The notes below the pieces were generated by a model. It searched no databases. It worked only from the letters and a program-made list of their open reading frames with translations, and was not told the origin of the DNA. Of a stretch of DNA of 64,000 nt, positions 1 to 12,000 are shown in pieces. The stretch covers positions 1,651,501 through 1,715,500 of the forward strand of contig JAUIRK010000570.1 in assembly GCA_030549495.1 (NCBI GenBank). Direction: 5' to 3'. A program made the position numbers and the translations under genes. Within the stretch, counting starts at the first letter, position 1, and every line of letters begins with the position of its first letter. Source of the DNA: Nectonema munidae (lineage: Eukaryota > Nematomorpha > Nectonematoida > Nectonematidae).

Positions 1-30
1 ACACACGCGTAAAAGCTAAGAAAGTCTTAC

Positions 31-96
31 ATAGCAGAAAACGTGGTTAGCCATGACCTCATCAAAGTAGCCGACGATAATGCGGACGTTTTCTTC
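31..96 (-). CDS. GABA-B-R3: GABA-B receptor exon 5
   Basis: 22 codons between TTGCTTTAG| and the donor |GTAAGA, phase 0. It encodes EENVRIIVGYFDEVMANHVF followed by CY. (D/N)-V-R-I-I-(L/V)-G-x-F-(D/N) and the A..VFC helix are strongly conserved in GABA-B receptors. This exon is the last one in the window; the next would begin beyond position 1. Confidence 0.85.
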
Positions 97-3000
97 CTAA
101 AGCAAAAAAAGTAATGCATGTTTTCCTAATTTTTCTATAAAAGTGGAAAATATAAATAGTAAAAAATATGGGTAAAGGAATATACGAGGATGAGTACGCG
201 TAAAGACTGTGAAGGTATGTCAATGTCAAAAATATTAATTATATGAATTTCTAAATTTAAGGACTAAAATAGCATACTTTAATAACCCTTTTGTGACGAG
301 AAAAATCAGACGATATTTATTAAAAAGCAGAAGATTCATAAACAAAGCTATGTGAAAAAGCAGACGAAGGTAAAATTGTTTATGTATCATATATGATGCA
401 CTGGTCACGAAAGGGTTAAGTCGATCAAAATATTTAGAAAGCTGAAGATACGTAAAACGGAGACAAAGCAGAAGACAAAACATTTTCAATTACTTCTTCC
501 TAAAATCATCTTAAAAATATGTAAATTCAAAATGTTATACCAAAACTCTGTTTAAGTTTGAAATGATCTCTGTTCATCATCAAATAGCCAAAAAAAAATT
601 ATTTCTTGGTAATAAGAATTGCTGTCTAGTTTTTTTAGTTATCGGTATCAAGGGAAAAATATTCTTCCATAGCTGGACAGATGCTAAGGGTAGTCACGAT
701 TGGGAATCGAACCTAGACCATCTGGATCGAGACCCTAAACTTCTACCACTAGACCATCTACCTTAGCTTGCGTTTGAATTAGGCGTCAAAGCTTCGTTCT
801 TCATAGTTCACACAAGCTGTGTAATTTTGACTTCTCGATGAAAATATCCCACGTTATCTTCACTTTTGGACAATAAATAGACCAAAAGTTCGTTGATTCT
901 CAAATTCGAGCCAAAAAATTGAATGTAAATAGTGTTCAATTTTTATTACAGACGTCCCATATTTTTCGCCACATATCACTTTCACTTTATATAGCTAAAC
1001 ATCTAAAAATCATGTGAAAATAAAATTTAAATGAAACAAGCAATCCTTTTACATTTGTTTTATAATATACTTCATACCTCTTTCTTCTTGTTACAGATTT
1101 ATCCAAATTATAATTAAAATAAAATAGCAATGTTACTGATTTAAAATGATCCAGCATTCGTATGCCTGTACGTACAAGTGGACACAATAATTAACAGGGA
1201 CAGATCCAGAACTTTATGAAGTCAAAGAAATGGATGTTATTTTCAAGGGCTGACTAAAAATAAACTATTTTATGTATATTTTTTGAATATGTAGTGACAG
1301 CATCAAAATTTATTTTAAACATACGCTTTTCCAAATCTAAAAGAAAATGAAATATGTGTCTGAAATTTTTTGTCTTACTTATTCCGGTAGACTAAGAAAA
1401 CAATTGTCCCTGTAATGTAACAAAATGCACGATTAAATTCAATAATAATAATTATTAGACAAACAAAAGCAGTTTGTATAAAGTTTACAATATTTGTTCT
1501 AAACAAAACTCCTTTTTTTTATCCCATTTTCATGTTTAAGACATCTTTTGCAAATATTCAAGAACGAATTGCGATCAATATTTGGGTTCGAGCAAAAAAA
1601 ATTGCATGAGGGAAAAGTTGAGCAATCAAATCACCAAAAACATCCACTCTTCTTTTTGTATTGCACATTTAATTTCACAATAGTGGAAGTAAAATGCTGC
1701 AATGTTTGTTTCGCTACAAAATGCTTTGCGGTTTGTTCGGCTTCAATGGGTGATATACGATTCAAAATGTATGAAGATCTTTTTTTAAATTTGCTATGTC
1801 TTTATTCAAAGTTTATTGTCATTGTGTATCTATTAATTAAATACTTTAAAATAAAAAATCTCAAAATATGTTAATCTAAATTCGTTATTTCAATCCTAAC
1901 TAAGAACGCTGAATATTTAAAAGATTTAAAAAGAGAGAGATTTGATTTAAAAAAAGGAGTAATTTTTTTTTTTTACTAAATCATTTTGTAACAGCTGCCT
2001 CTAAATTGAGAAAAACAAGGAATTAAAATGAAGTAATTACCTTAAGTTTTTTCATGTTTGATTCCAATTTCCAGATTGTATTGAATTGCAAAGACATAAC
2101 ATTTAAAATATTTGCTTCATCTAAACTTTCTGTCATTTTGTTATGAGGCTATTCAAAGTAGAAGGAGATATGAAAGTGAAAGGCAAATATATATACAAAG
2201 AAAAATCATTTGAAACATTTTTCAAAAGCGATTTACTGAGTTGCAAAATATTAAAGTGGGAAAATGAGCTAACATGAGGAACCATAACGGTGAACAATTG
2301 AGAACACTCGGAAATGGAGTAATGAAATTTTATTATTAGAATCTATGATAGTAGGCTCTATTGCAAAAAGTGGATCGAATAGAATTAAGTAAACAGAGCT
2401 CGTACTACCTATCTATTTTAGGGGCCAAAGCACCACCCCTGCCTATTTTATTAACTGTCTCATCCCCCTCCCAAAAAATTATACTTTTGTGTCCCAAGAT
2501 AAAAGTAGACAGGATAAGATTGACCTTGACTTGAGCAGCAATTTAAATTTTTTGTTTCTTTCCTCATGCAAAGGAGGAATAATCTTCCATAGCTGGAGAG
2601 ATGGTAGTAATCGAACCCAGAGCATATAGATCGAGACCCCACGATACTACTCAAATTTAAGTGAAATATATTTTCAAAAAATCGGAAAAAATTATATCAT
2701 ATTTTGAATCATTCTTCGAAAAGTCTTCAAATGGATAAATTATTATAATTAAATTTTCTAAAATTCGAACTACGCCATCGCCAACAAAATGAGACAGTTT
2801 ACTTTTAAGGTGGATGAGATGATGGTGATACGTTTGCTCAGAAAAGGTAAGTGGACAGGAATGAAAAGAAGTTTTTTAACGCACCCTTGTGGAACATCTG
2901 CGGAAAAGTAAGTATGGCAAACACGATATACATAGTATGTGGTTGGTAGAGTACTGCGAGAGTATGCGAGATCCAGCAATTTCGGTTACCGGTGGACTCC

Positions 3001-6000
3001 GACATTCAATTTTTTGTGGGTCAGTGCGGATCACTTGTCTAGTTTTGATCTACTAATTTAATATAAAAGTAAAATGGGAGAAATGAGATTTTTGAAATAA
3101 AAAGAAATAATTAAAAATTTTAAGTGAGATGAAAAGGGGGTAAACTAATTCAAAATCCGGGTTAATTAGACGTTGAAAGCAATGAATTTTAAGCATGTGT
3201 TTCTTATGAAGAGTGTTTTTGGAGACATATTTTGCATACATTTCAAATGTTCTTTCGTATGCATTCAATGTGGACTTTAATTTGCATCATAAACAAATTT
3301 AATAAATTCGGGAACAAATTTTACATCTGCTTCTTTATCCGCTGGAAGTTAGAACTAATGGGACGAAAGCCTTGCCTTAAAACATAGTAACAAACGATCA
3401 GTATATACCTACTTATGTTCAAATTTAAATTCTTAAGTGAAAAGTTTTACTCTGTTCTTTGATGATTTCTCCATACACTTTTACAAGACTAATCTCTTTT
3501 TATCCGAGCGTATTCTAATTCATTTGTATTTTATTTTTTTAAATATTTTCACAAAATATTTTCATAACTCCTAATTAATGTTTCCGGCTTTGCGATTGTG
3601 AACTGTGAAAATAAAATATTGAAAAGTGGGAATCTATTTTCCAAAATAAAACTATTACTATATTACTATTATATTTAATAAAAATAACAATATGAAAAAT
3701 AATAACTTAATTTGCTCTAGCTATGCTATCTCCTACCAAAGCTATATAACTCTTTCCTGCTTCTTTGATTTCTTTATCATTTTGCTTTTCGGGTAGTTTT
3801 ATGGATAGCAATTATTATCCACGTATCTACACATATTACAAAAAATTTTGACCATTGCACAGAAACCCCTGAAATTATTTCAAAATTTCCTCACTTTTCC
3901 AGGTTGGCTGGAAATCCTGCCTGATGTATGCCTGCGAAGTTCTACAATTACTGACGGAAACTGATTTTTATGGTTGTCTAGGTATGGTTTTGATTGTGAT
4001 TTTGAGTTTTTTTTAACTTTAGGAATCTATGCTTAAAATCAGAATCGACCCCACACTAGGGTGGTCCTTATTTAATACAAAAAAAATATTTTGTTTTTTT
4101 TCATGTCTTAGGTAACAAAAATATTCCTTTTTATATTTTGAATAAATAGAACAGTGATATTAAGAAATTAATTTTGATTTAAAGGTAGCTCAACAGTCTT
4201 AAAGATTATGCATATAGTCTCTTGAGCACTTAAAACCTAACTTTAGAAAAAATTTATAAAAATATACTATAAACCATAAAATTTAATTAAAATTTATTTA
4301 AAACCATTTTTAAAAGGCTTGTTTTGCAACTAATGTAGATTTTGTGCTATTTGGATATTTTTGTCGATGATTTTCTATAACTTGTAATAAGAATTGTAGT
4401 TGTTCTTCGGATCGTGTAAGGTAACCACTGTATTCTTGAATTAGAGCAACTCCTCTTTCAGCATGGTCGTTCACTACTTTTATAGAATTTATTGTTTTCA
4501 TCACATTTTGATAATTTGGTTGCAGATTCCAAATTTTGGGATCAATTTCCAAAAAAGAAGTTGGTATATTCATTTGTATAAAAAATTCCATAGATTTTTG
4601 AGAAACAAAGTGTTCTAATTTTTTCTTCTGAAAAGACTTAAGGTCAATCTTTAGTCTTTTGTCTTTTGAAAAATGTGGTTTTTCTTTCATTGCCAATATC
4701 ATTTTCCTTTTTGTTATAAAATCAACATTTTCATCAAATAAAGCTAAAGCGCAATTGGGTTCAGAAATATACCATAAATGTCTAGCTAACTTTTCTGATG
4801 TGCATTTTGAAATGGCTATATTAATACTTTTATATTCTAACAGAGAGTTGAGCAACTGAATATCATTTAAGGGAGCACTAGAAGCTAAAGGTGCAGTAAA
4901 CCATGCTTTTACATAAACTCAAACAATAAAAATACAAATTTGGCGTAATGCATTTTCTCCAAAGCAAGTAAGTTTAAATTGAGCTCTAAACATCCAGATT
5001 TTAAATGAATACAGCACTTTAGACATCCAACGAGCATGATGCATTGCACCTGGCTTTTTGAATGTTATATTTTTTTCTTCATTGCCTTCTAAAAATAAAA
5101 TAACTAGCTCTAAAAATTCTTTATAGTCATCTCTCGGTTGATTTTGATTTAAGCACATTCTTGAAAACGTCAGTATTTCTTCTCGAAAATTTTTAATGTA
5201 TGGCTTTACGTTTTTATTTTGCATTCCACTTTCATATTTACGGATGTTAATATTTCTCCAAAATTCTTGAAAACGCTTAAACAATAAAACAATATTTGAC
5301 GATGTTGAGCCAAAACAAGACTGAAAAGCGGCACTGATTATTAATTCCATTATATGATGTCTACATGCAAACCATAATAATTTTTTGCCAAGCAGTTTTT
5401 CAACTAACACACAAGCACCATTGTATAATCCTGTATTAGAGCTTGTTGTATCAAAGCACATGCCTTTTAAGTTATCTTCAAGTTTCCAGTCTTTAATTGT
5501 ATCAACTATGGCCATAGCTTGTTTTTTTCCTATTGCTGATTTTATTTTAGAAACAGTTAACAATTTTAAAATTTCAATACCAGAAACAAGAATTGGGATT
5601 CTATCGATTTTTTCTGTTCTTGAAATGTCAGTTAAAAATTTGCTATCCCAATGTACCACCAAAGGAACACGAGGAAAAAAATTTGTTTTTATTTTTTTAG
5701 AGCAAGTAGCACGATGAACTATCCTTTTTCTTCTAATTGTTGAACGATTGATTGCTATATTTTCAAGATTTTTCCCACAACTAGATAATGTTTCAGCTAT
5801 ACTATTAATGATGCATTTCTATCTGATATTTTTGCTTTATCTAATGCTACTGATAAATCTGGAGTTAGAAAGCACTTTCTTCCTCGTTTTAACTTTATAG
5901 CTAAAGAACAATCATTTTTTTCATTATCATTACCACTTTGATCTGAAAAAAGTATATCACTTTCTAATAAAGTTTTCTTTTTATATATTTCACATTCTTT

Positions 6001-9000
6001 ATTCATTTTAATTTTTCTAATTTCATTCTTCTGAATATTTTCAAGTTTTTTCTTTTCTTTACTTCTTGTCAACTCCTATTATCATTGAACCTGTTCTTCC
6101 TTTTTCCTGTTGAAGTCTTAAAAACTCTCTATCTTCCAAGTTTATTAAATTCATTGCATTTGAATGACTTAAATCAAAAAGATCATCTAAAATTTCAATA
6201 AATGCATTTTCATTTTTTTGTTGTGTTAAAGTTTTTCTATTTTTATTTTTTTTAAGAAGTTTCCACTTTTGAAATATATTTTCTAATTTAGTTTGACAAT
6301 TTTGAAAATCTTTTGTTGGAATGCGAGCTTTCTCCCAGAATAATAAAATTGCTTTAATAGTTTGATGCGATGAATTACGAATAGTTTGATTGAGATCAAG
6401 ATGATAATGAAGAAATAACCCAATAGCCATTTTGTTAGAAGGTAACTTTGAACCGTGTAAAGAGGAAATTGTAGTTTCGATTAAGTAAACTTTTGTTTTC
6501 AATCTTGTTTTTGGCATAATTATACAAACTTAAAATCTAAACAAAATTTAAATCTGAAAATTAAAATTATTCTTAAAATTAAAAAAAAATTTAAATCTGA
6601 AAAATTAAAATTATTTAAAAATTTTGTTAATATTACCTGTATTAATTTTAAAAAGCTTTGAGCTACCTGAAAACGTTAAGTTTTTTGTTTCAAAATTTAA
6701 ATATCTTATTTATTTGTTAAAAGGCGCCATTTAAAAAGTTAAGAGTGAAACAAAATAATTTTTTAAAAATAAGGACCACCCTACCCCACACATAGGTATA
6801 ACGCGAGTACGGGTAAAGAATTTCTCTCTTTGCACTAAACAATACGAAGCTTTTATAACATCAGATATACATATTTTTTATCGGGAGCACAACCATTTAT
6901 CGACTGAATTAAACAGTGCCCGCCCACACCAAAAATTATATAATAAAATAAAAATTAAAGTGCTTAACGCATTTTGGGTTATTGTTCCTTTCAGAGAAAC
7001 TGAGACGGGACTCGAATTTCCCATGGAATTCAATAGGAATTAGTCAAAATCGTGTGCTTTGCGCGAACTAAAATTGTTGATTTAATATGAAATTAAAACA
7101 AGCTATCTTGCAAAATGCATACATTCGTTAGGTTTCGAATCAATTTTATCTCATATTTTCAAAACTTCTTAAAATTTTGTCCAAATGCCGCCTGAAACCC
7201 TAGAGAATACTGACGTAATATCTTTGTGGTGTATACACGACACTCTTATTTTAATTGTTTGACTTGTATTTAGTCTATTTTAATTGGTCGAATTTTAACA
7301 TTTTGGAATAATTGATACCATAAATCATAGTGTTTGGGTTAAGATAAGGAAAGATGAAGCAAAAGCTTGGCTTTGAAACAAAAAGAAAAGTTAGAAGCAT
7401 ACCGACACAAACACTTTTTCTTCTTGGAAAAGAGTGGCCACTTTCCTCCAGCGATAGTGGAGTAGAAGTTGGATGGCGGCAGAGTTGAAGTGGTAGGTGT
7501 TGGGTATAACGCGAAAGAAGTTTTTGTAAGTCTTGGAAGAAAGCCACGGACTCGTATTCGAAAAGGAAATCTAAATGGTTTGGCAAGCAAAGAGTTACAC
7601 CCTAGGCAAAACACTCACTCAGGGAGGGGGCGAAGGGAATATAGATATTTTATGAATGATATAAACCCCTTTTCTAATTTAATATGGTGTTATTATATTA
7701 TATCAAATTTGCATATATATATATATTTTTAAACATTTCGCGAAATAAATTTTTCTTTTTCTTCTGGCATTCATTTTGTAAGAATATTCTCTTAAAATTG
7801 CTTTTTAACCCATTAAGTACCAATGTTCCCAAAGGGAACGTAGACGCCTTTCGTAATCTCTATTTAAAAAAATATATCGGTTGCGTTTTCTTTGGAAGCA
7901 TTGGTAACTACGTAATGCGTTAAAATCTCCTTAATCCAAAGAAAATATCAAATGAGCGCAGGTATTGACCAAAGCATTTATAGATACAATTAAAAATTTT
8001 ACATTCCAATTTTTAAACTCTCTCAAACGAATAAAAGAACTTAAAGCTTCTCTAGAAGTTTAGGCAATTTGGGGCATTAAAGGAACAAAAAAGATTTCTT
8101 ACATTATAGGTGTTTTTGTGTTGGCATCTTGATAAAATAAGAAATCGTTTGAGATCACGCCTTTTATCATTCTTTTTAAACACGTGCATGCGTTGAAGTG
8201 ATATGAAATTATCTCAAATCGAATGCAAAAAAAGAGATACTGTAACGTCATTACTTACTACAAGAAGAATGAGCGGGGTATAGTGGTTGGAAGCGAGTGG
8301 TGCAGGCTTGTAGCCGGGGGGGGGGGGGGGGGGGGGGGGGGGGAGATAATTCAAGATATTTAACAACGCGATTCAAGACTTTTCTTTAAAATCTAAATTA
8401 CCTCTTTTGTTAAAAATTTTCTATAGAAATTAGTACTTTTTATATAATTGTGTAGTTTTTTAGATGGGTTTTCGGTGGATGTTTTTATAAACAAAATGTA
8501 ATAAATTGTTTCAGACTTGAATAGTATTTAAAAGTAAAAAATATTGAACTTGTACGGGATCGATTGAAAATTTTTTTGGATGAGACTATTTGAACGAGAA
8601 GTGGATTCACAAGCTCTTTAGCCGGCGCTAGATTGGGGGCTAAAACTTTTAAAAATAATCTCTTTTCATATATTTTGAGTAATTATTGTAGAAATATGAA
8701 TATTTTTTTAATTTATCAAAATTATATAGCTAAACTTTCGAAAGGTTTAGGAGTGAGGGGGTCAATTTTATATATAATCGAGTCCTATATAATTTTGCAC
8801 ATGATTTTCAATTACTTAAAATCTAAATTCTAAATGTAGTTAATTGGTTGGCACACTAAGTAAGAAAAAAATGCTGGTTTCACTTTAATTTGCTTCAGTT
8901 TTTGAAGATGATAAAGCTAAAGGCATCCACACCTTACCAAATAAATAAAAATGCTATAAACATTATTTTTATAAACATAAATTTCTTAAAGACAAAATAT

Positions 9001-12000
9001 CTTAATTTACTTTCATCAAAAAATTATAAACTTTGCCTTTAGACAAAATATAAAATTATGAATATAAATAGTCCCTTATCAATCAACATTGATTATTATT
9101 ATAAACCACATCATCCCTCTTCTTTCAGAGTTTCGCTAGTACCTTTCGAGTTCTCCGAGGGTTCACCGACCTCAGTTACAAAATCTCTACATCTAAGAGG
9201 CGATGTTAATTATTTTTATTTATGTTGAAGTCGGTAAGCAAAAAGACCTGAATCAAATGCCAGAAAGACAGGGATTGTGCGATAGATGAAGCAACATCGG
9301 TACACGTTCCATCAAAGAGCAGCAGTTTGTTTGGAGGTTTAGCCAAAACATCAAAGAACACTTTTGTTCCAGAAGCTATGTCACACTTCAAAATTAAAAA
9401 AACAAAAATGTATATATATTTGAAAATTTTACAATACTAAATAAAATGTATTTAAAGAAGGAGTTCTGGAAATGAAATAAAAATGCCAAAAATCTTTCAT
9501 CTTTTTGTGGAACTTTAATTCCAAATATATTTAATAAATTTTTCCTAAACATTTTCTTCTACAGATTCCATATTACAAGAAAGGAAATTTGACATTAACA
9601 TTTTTACCACTGCCTGCACTGGTAACCATGATACAAAAAATTTTTTAATCAGTAGTGTGATCAAGTCTAACTTTGAGAGTATATCACGAGTAATCCTATA
9701 GGTTTAAATAACTTTTCAGCTTTAAAACTTTCGATTTAAGTTCGACTTACGAAATGTAAGTTGTTTTTCCTTTTCTTAAAATTTTGGCAACAAAACTAAA
9801 ATCTAAAAATTATAGTTAATCTAATGGCCAATACAGTTATGTTTTTTTGTAATCTCAACTTATATATTTGTGTGGTTTATCTTTTTTTATTTTATTTTCA
9901 TAATATCTATTATGTTTTCATTAAAATAGTTATTTGTTAAGTTGCATTTAGGCAAATATTTTTATAAAATAAAACGCTGTGTTTAAACTTAAAGACTGCC
10001 GAAATTTTACATTTTTTCATATGGTTACCGCTATTTTCCAAAGTTCAACAAAGGTTGGAAACACTGACTTACACTTTAGATCTATGTTAATCAGGATGAA
10101 ACAAAATATTTTATTGCGAGCACTATAAAAAACACTTAAAGAGAGCACTGTAAAATAATAAAATATTTTACATCACATATACGCAATAATCAGACATAGA
10201 TAGAAAAAGATACACAGAATATTGTGTAAAGAATATGACATCACATTTATCGGCTAATATAAGTTTTTTATATTGCACTTCTGAGAGGCGAAGCTTGTTT
10301 TGCTACTTCCAAAAGACTCTTGAGACTAAAGCACTCGAATACCTTTTCTTCCTTTGTCATCAGTGTAATTATTTCATCTTTAATTTATTTTATCATGGTA
10401 TATATATATATATGTGGTCAAAACAGATAAACAAAGCAGAAAATGCTTGTGGAGAGAATGCTGTGTGGGAGTTGAATCTACCAAGCAAATTTTCTTATCA
10501 CTAATTTGAGGGCCAAACTAGTTAAATTCAACTGAATTTTGTTAACAAAACTTTGGATATGTAATCCTTGAAAGAAGATACTATTCTTGAATAAATATAG
10601 AATTTTTTGATGTTATTTATTACCCATGTAAAAATTTGAACAACATAAACAATTTTTATTTGTTTATCAGGATATTATTCCTTTTAATTTAAGATAAACA
10701 CTACTTTTGGCCTAAGTACATACACAAAATCGAATGAATGTGAGCAGCCGCGTAGCCAGCTATGGGGCATTTGGGGCCAGGCTTTTCTATCTAATTTATG
10801 GGCCCCATCATCAAAAATTGAAATTTACAAATTGAAATGAAATAATGAATTAATTTTTGACAATATGCTTATACTAACAATATAAAGCAAATAAAATTAA
10901 AATATGGAAAAATTATTGATATCATTGACAATAACGATTAAACTGTTTAATTTGTTAATATGGGCCTTTAAGCGGAAGAAAGCGAATTTATAATAAAAAA
11001 TTACTCTTTGGTATGAGAAATGAAGATAAAAAATATTAACCATGATAAATCTAAAAGGTTAACAAAGAAATAAAAAGGACAGGAGTAGAGAAAGGAGTTC
11101 ATAAACGCAAAGAGAAAGCAGTATTTGATACTTTAATTTTAGACAAAGCTAGTAGGAAATCTCAAGTACTCGGAATCATAGAAAAATCAAGTGAAAGTAG
11201 GGTTACGGTTAAGAACACTACTCAAAGGCACATGATTGTGCTATCTTTTTTCTATTCTTTTCTGTCACCTTTGCTCTCCATGTTGCTAAGTTAGTCGGCG
11301 CATAAAGATTTAAGTCTTGTCATGCGACATAAAAGTATCGCCTATAAGTCTTTCTCCATTTTAATTATTGTCGAATAAACTGTGTGAAATTTGAATCTTG
11401 TTTTACTTTCGTTTCAAATGTTTTGTCTTAGTTCCAGTATTTATTCCGGTTATATTTCAAAAAAATATTCGCTATTTCAAATCCTTTTCAGTTCTGTCAA
11501 ATTTTTTTTTAATATAAATGAGTGAAAAAAGCAGCCAACCCTTTATTTTTAACATCACTAAAAAAGAATACTTTAATAATATTCTCAATATATTTTCTGG
11601 TGATCGTTATTTAAAGCCACATTTCAGCAGCTGGCTTACTTGCTGCAATAATTGTCAGAATTAGTTCACAAGTAAGCCAGCTCTTTCCACGCATAATTTT
11701 TAGTGGCATAATCATGAGATATCCAAAGAAGACAATGAAAAATTAAGAAACTTTCAGTACTACTCAAAATTGGATTTTCTTTAGAAACTCATATAACTTG
11801 AAAACGTTGAGAAAATCTTTTATTTAACAAAATAGCAGCAATAATATTTCGGTCACCCTTCTTTAGATATATATGACATAAAATCTTATTAAAATCTGAT
11901 TTTATGTCATATGTATCTGAAGAAGGTCATAGTGACCGAAATATTATTGCTGGTATTTTGTTAAATAAAAGATTTACTCAACGTTTTCAATTTATTTTCT

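Larger units (their letters stand above)
97..2040. other. Receptor intron 4
   Basis: Intronic, AT-rich. It contains a TTAA-flanked MITE (286-415) and a tRNA-derived SINE compound (640-870). Nothing else recognised; an open frame near 1548-1874 has no family resemblance. Confidence 0.75.
4058..6782 (-). mobile_element. 2.7-kb DNA transposon, RNase-H-like transposase with C-x-x-H motif, broken
   Basis: Inverted ends AGGGTGGTCCTTATTT at both borders, plus a second inverted pair AGGTAGCTCAA at 4183-4193 and 6659-6669. It is flanked by ACCCCACACT and ACCCCACACA, a 9/10 target-site duplication. A single minus-strand transposase gene is split into four open blocks (6517-6059, 6072-5797, 5662-4919, 4855-4310). 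The protein type (VHWD..., CFDTTSSNTG, CRHHIMEL, AERGVALIQEY) is one I recall as very common and unnamed in aquatic invertebrate genomes. A roughly 10-bp duplication argues for Mutator-like rather than hAT (8 bp) or piggyBac (TTAA), but I cannot fix the superfamily. Confidence 0.85.
2149..7402. other. Receptor intron 3
   Basis: A 5.3-kb intron, half of it a DNA transposon (4058-6782). It also holds a SINE relic (2565-2655) and a possible plus-strand exon-like stretch (3903-3981). The remaining parts (2660-3900, 6800-7400) show nothing I can name. Confidence 0.75.
7571..9247. other. Receptor intron 2
   Basis: Intronic. Contains a TTAA MITE (7809-7919) and a 28-base G run (8316-8343). A good plus-strand acceptor-like site at about 9128 (CCCTCTTCTTTCAG) has no partner exon. 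Confidence 0.7.

Noticed and set aside
683-767. Functional tRNA gene
   Set aside because: Acceptor stem and boxes are present, but the T stem does not pair and there are extra bases; it belongs to a SINE.
1548-1874. 108-codon open frame on the plus strand
   Set aside because: Low-complexity, Phe/Leu-rich, no family motif; lies in a receptor intron.
3710-3815. Minus-strand frame LPEKQNDKEIKEAGKSYIAL then VGDSIARAN and stop
   Set aside because: Lys/Glu-rich 33-codon stretch without a proper acceptor or a known match; too short to call.
7275-7614. Longer minus-strand frames and a possible SINE over 7.4-7.6 kb
   Set aside because: The sequence is receptor exon 3 read in another frame; the tRNA-like resemblance was superficial.
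9128-9203. Good plus-strand acceptor followed by SFASTFRVLRGFTDLSY
   Set aside because: No donor or matching family, and it sits inside a receptor intron that needs no extra exon.
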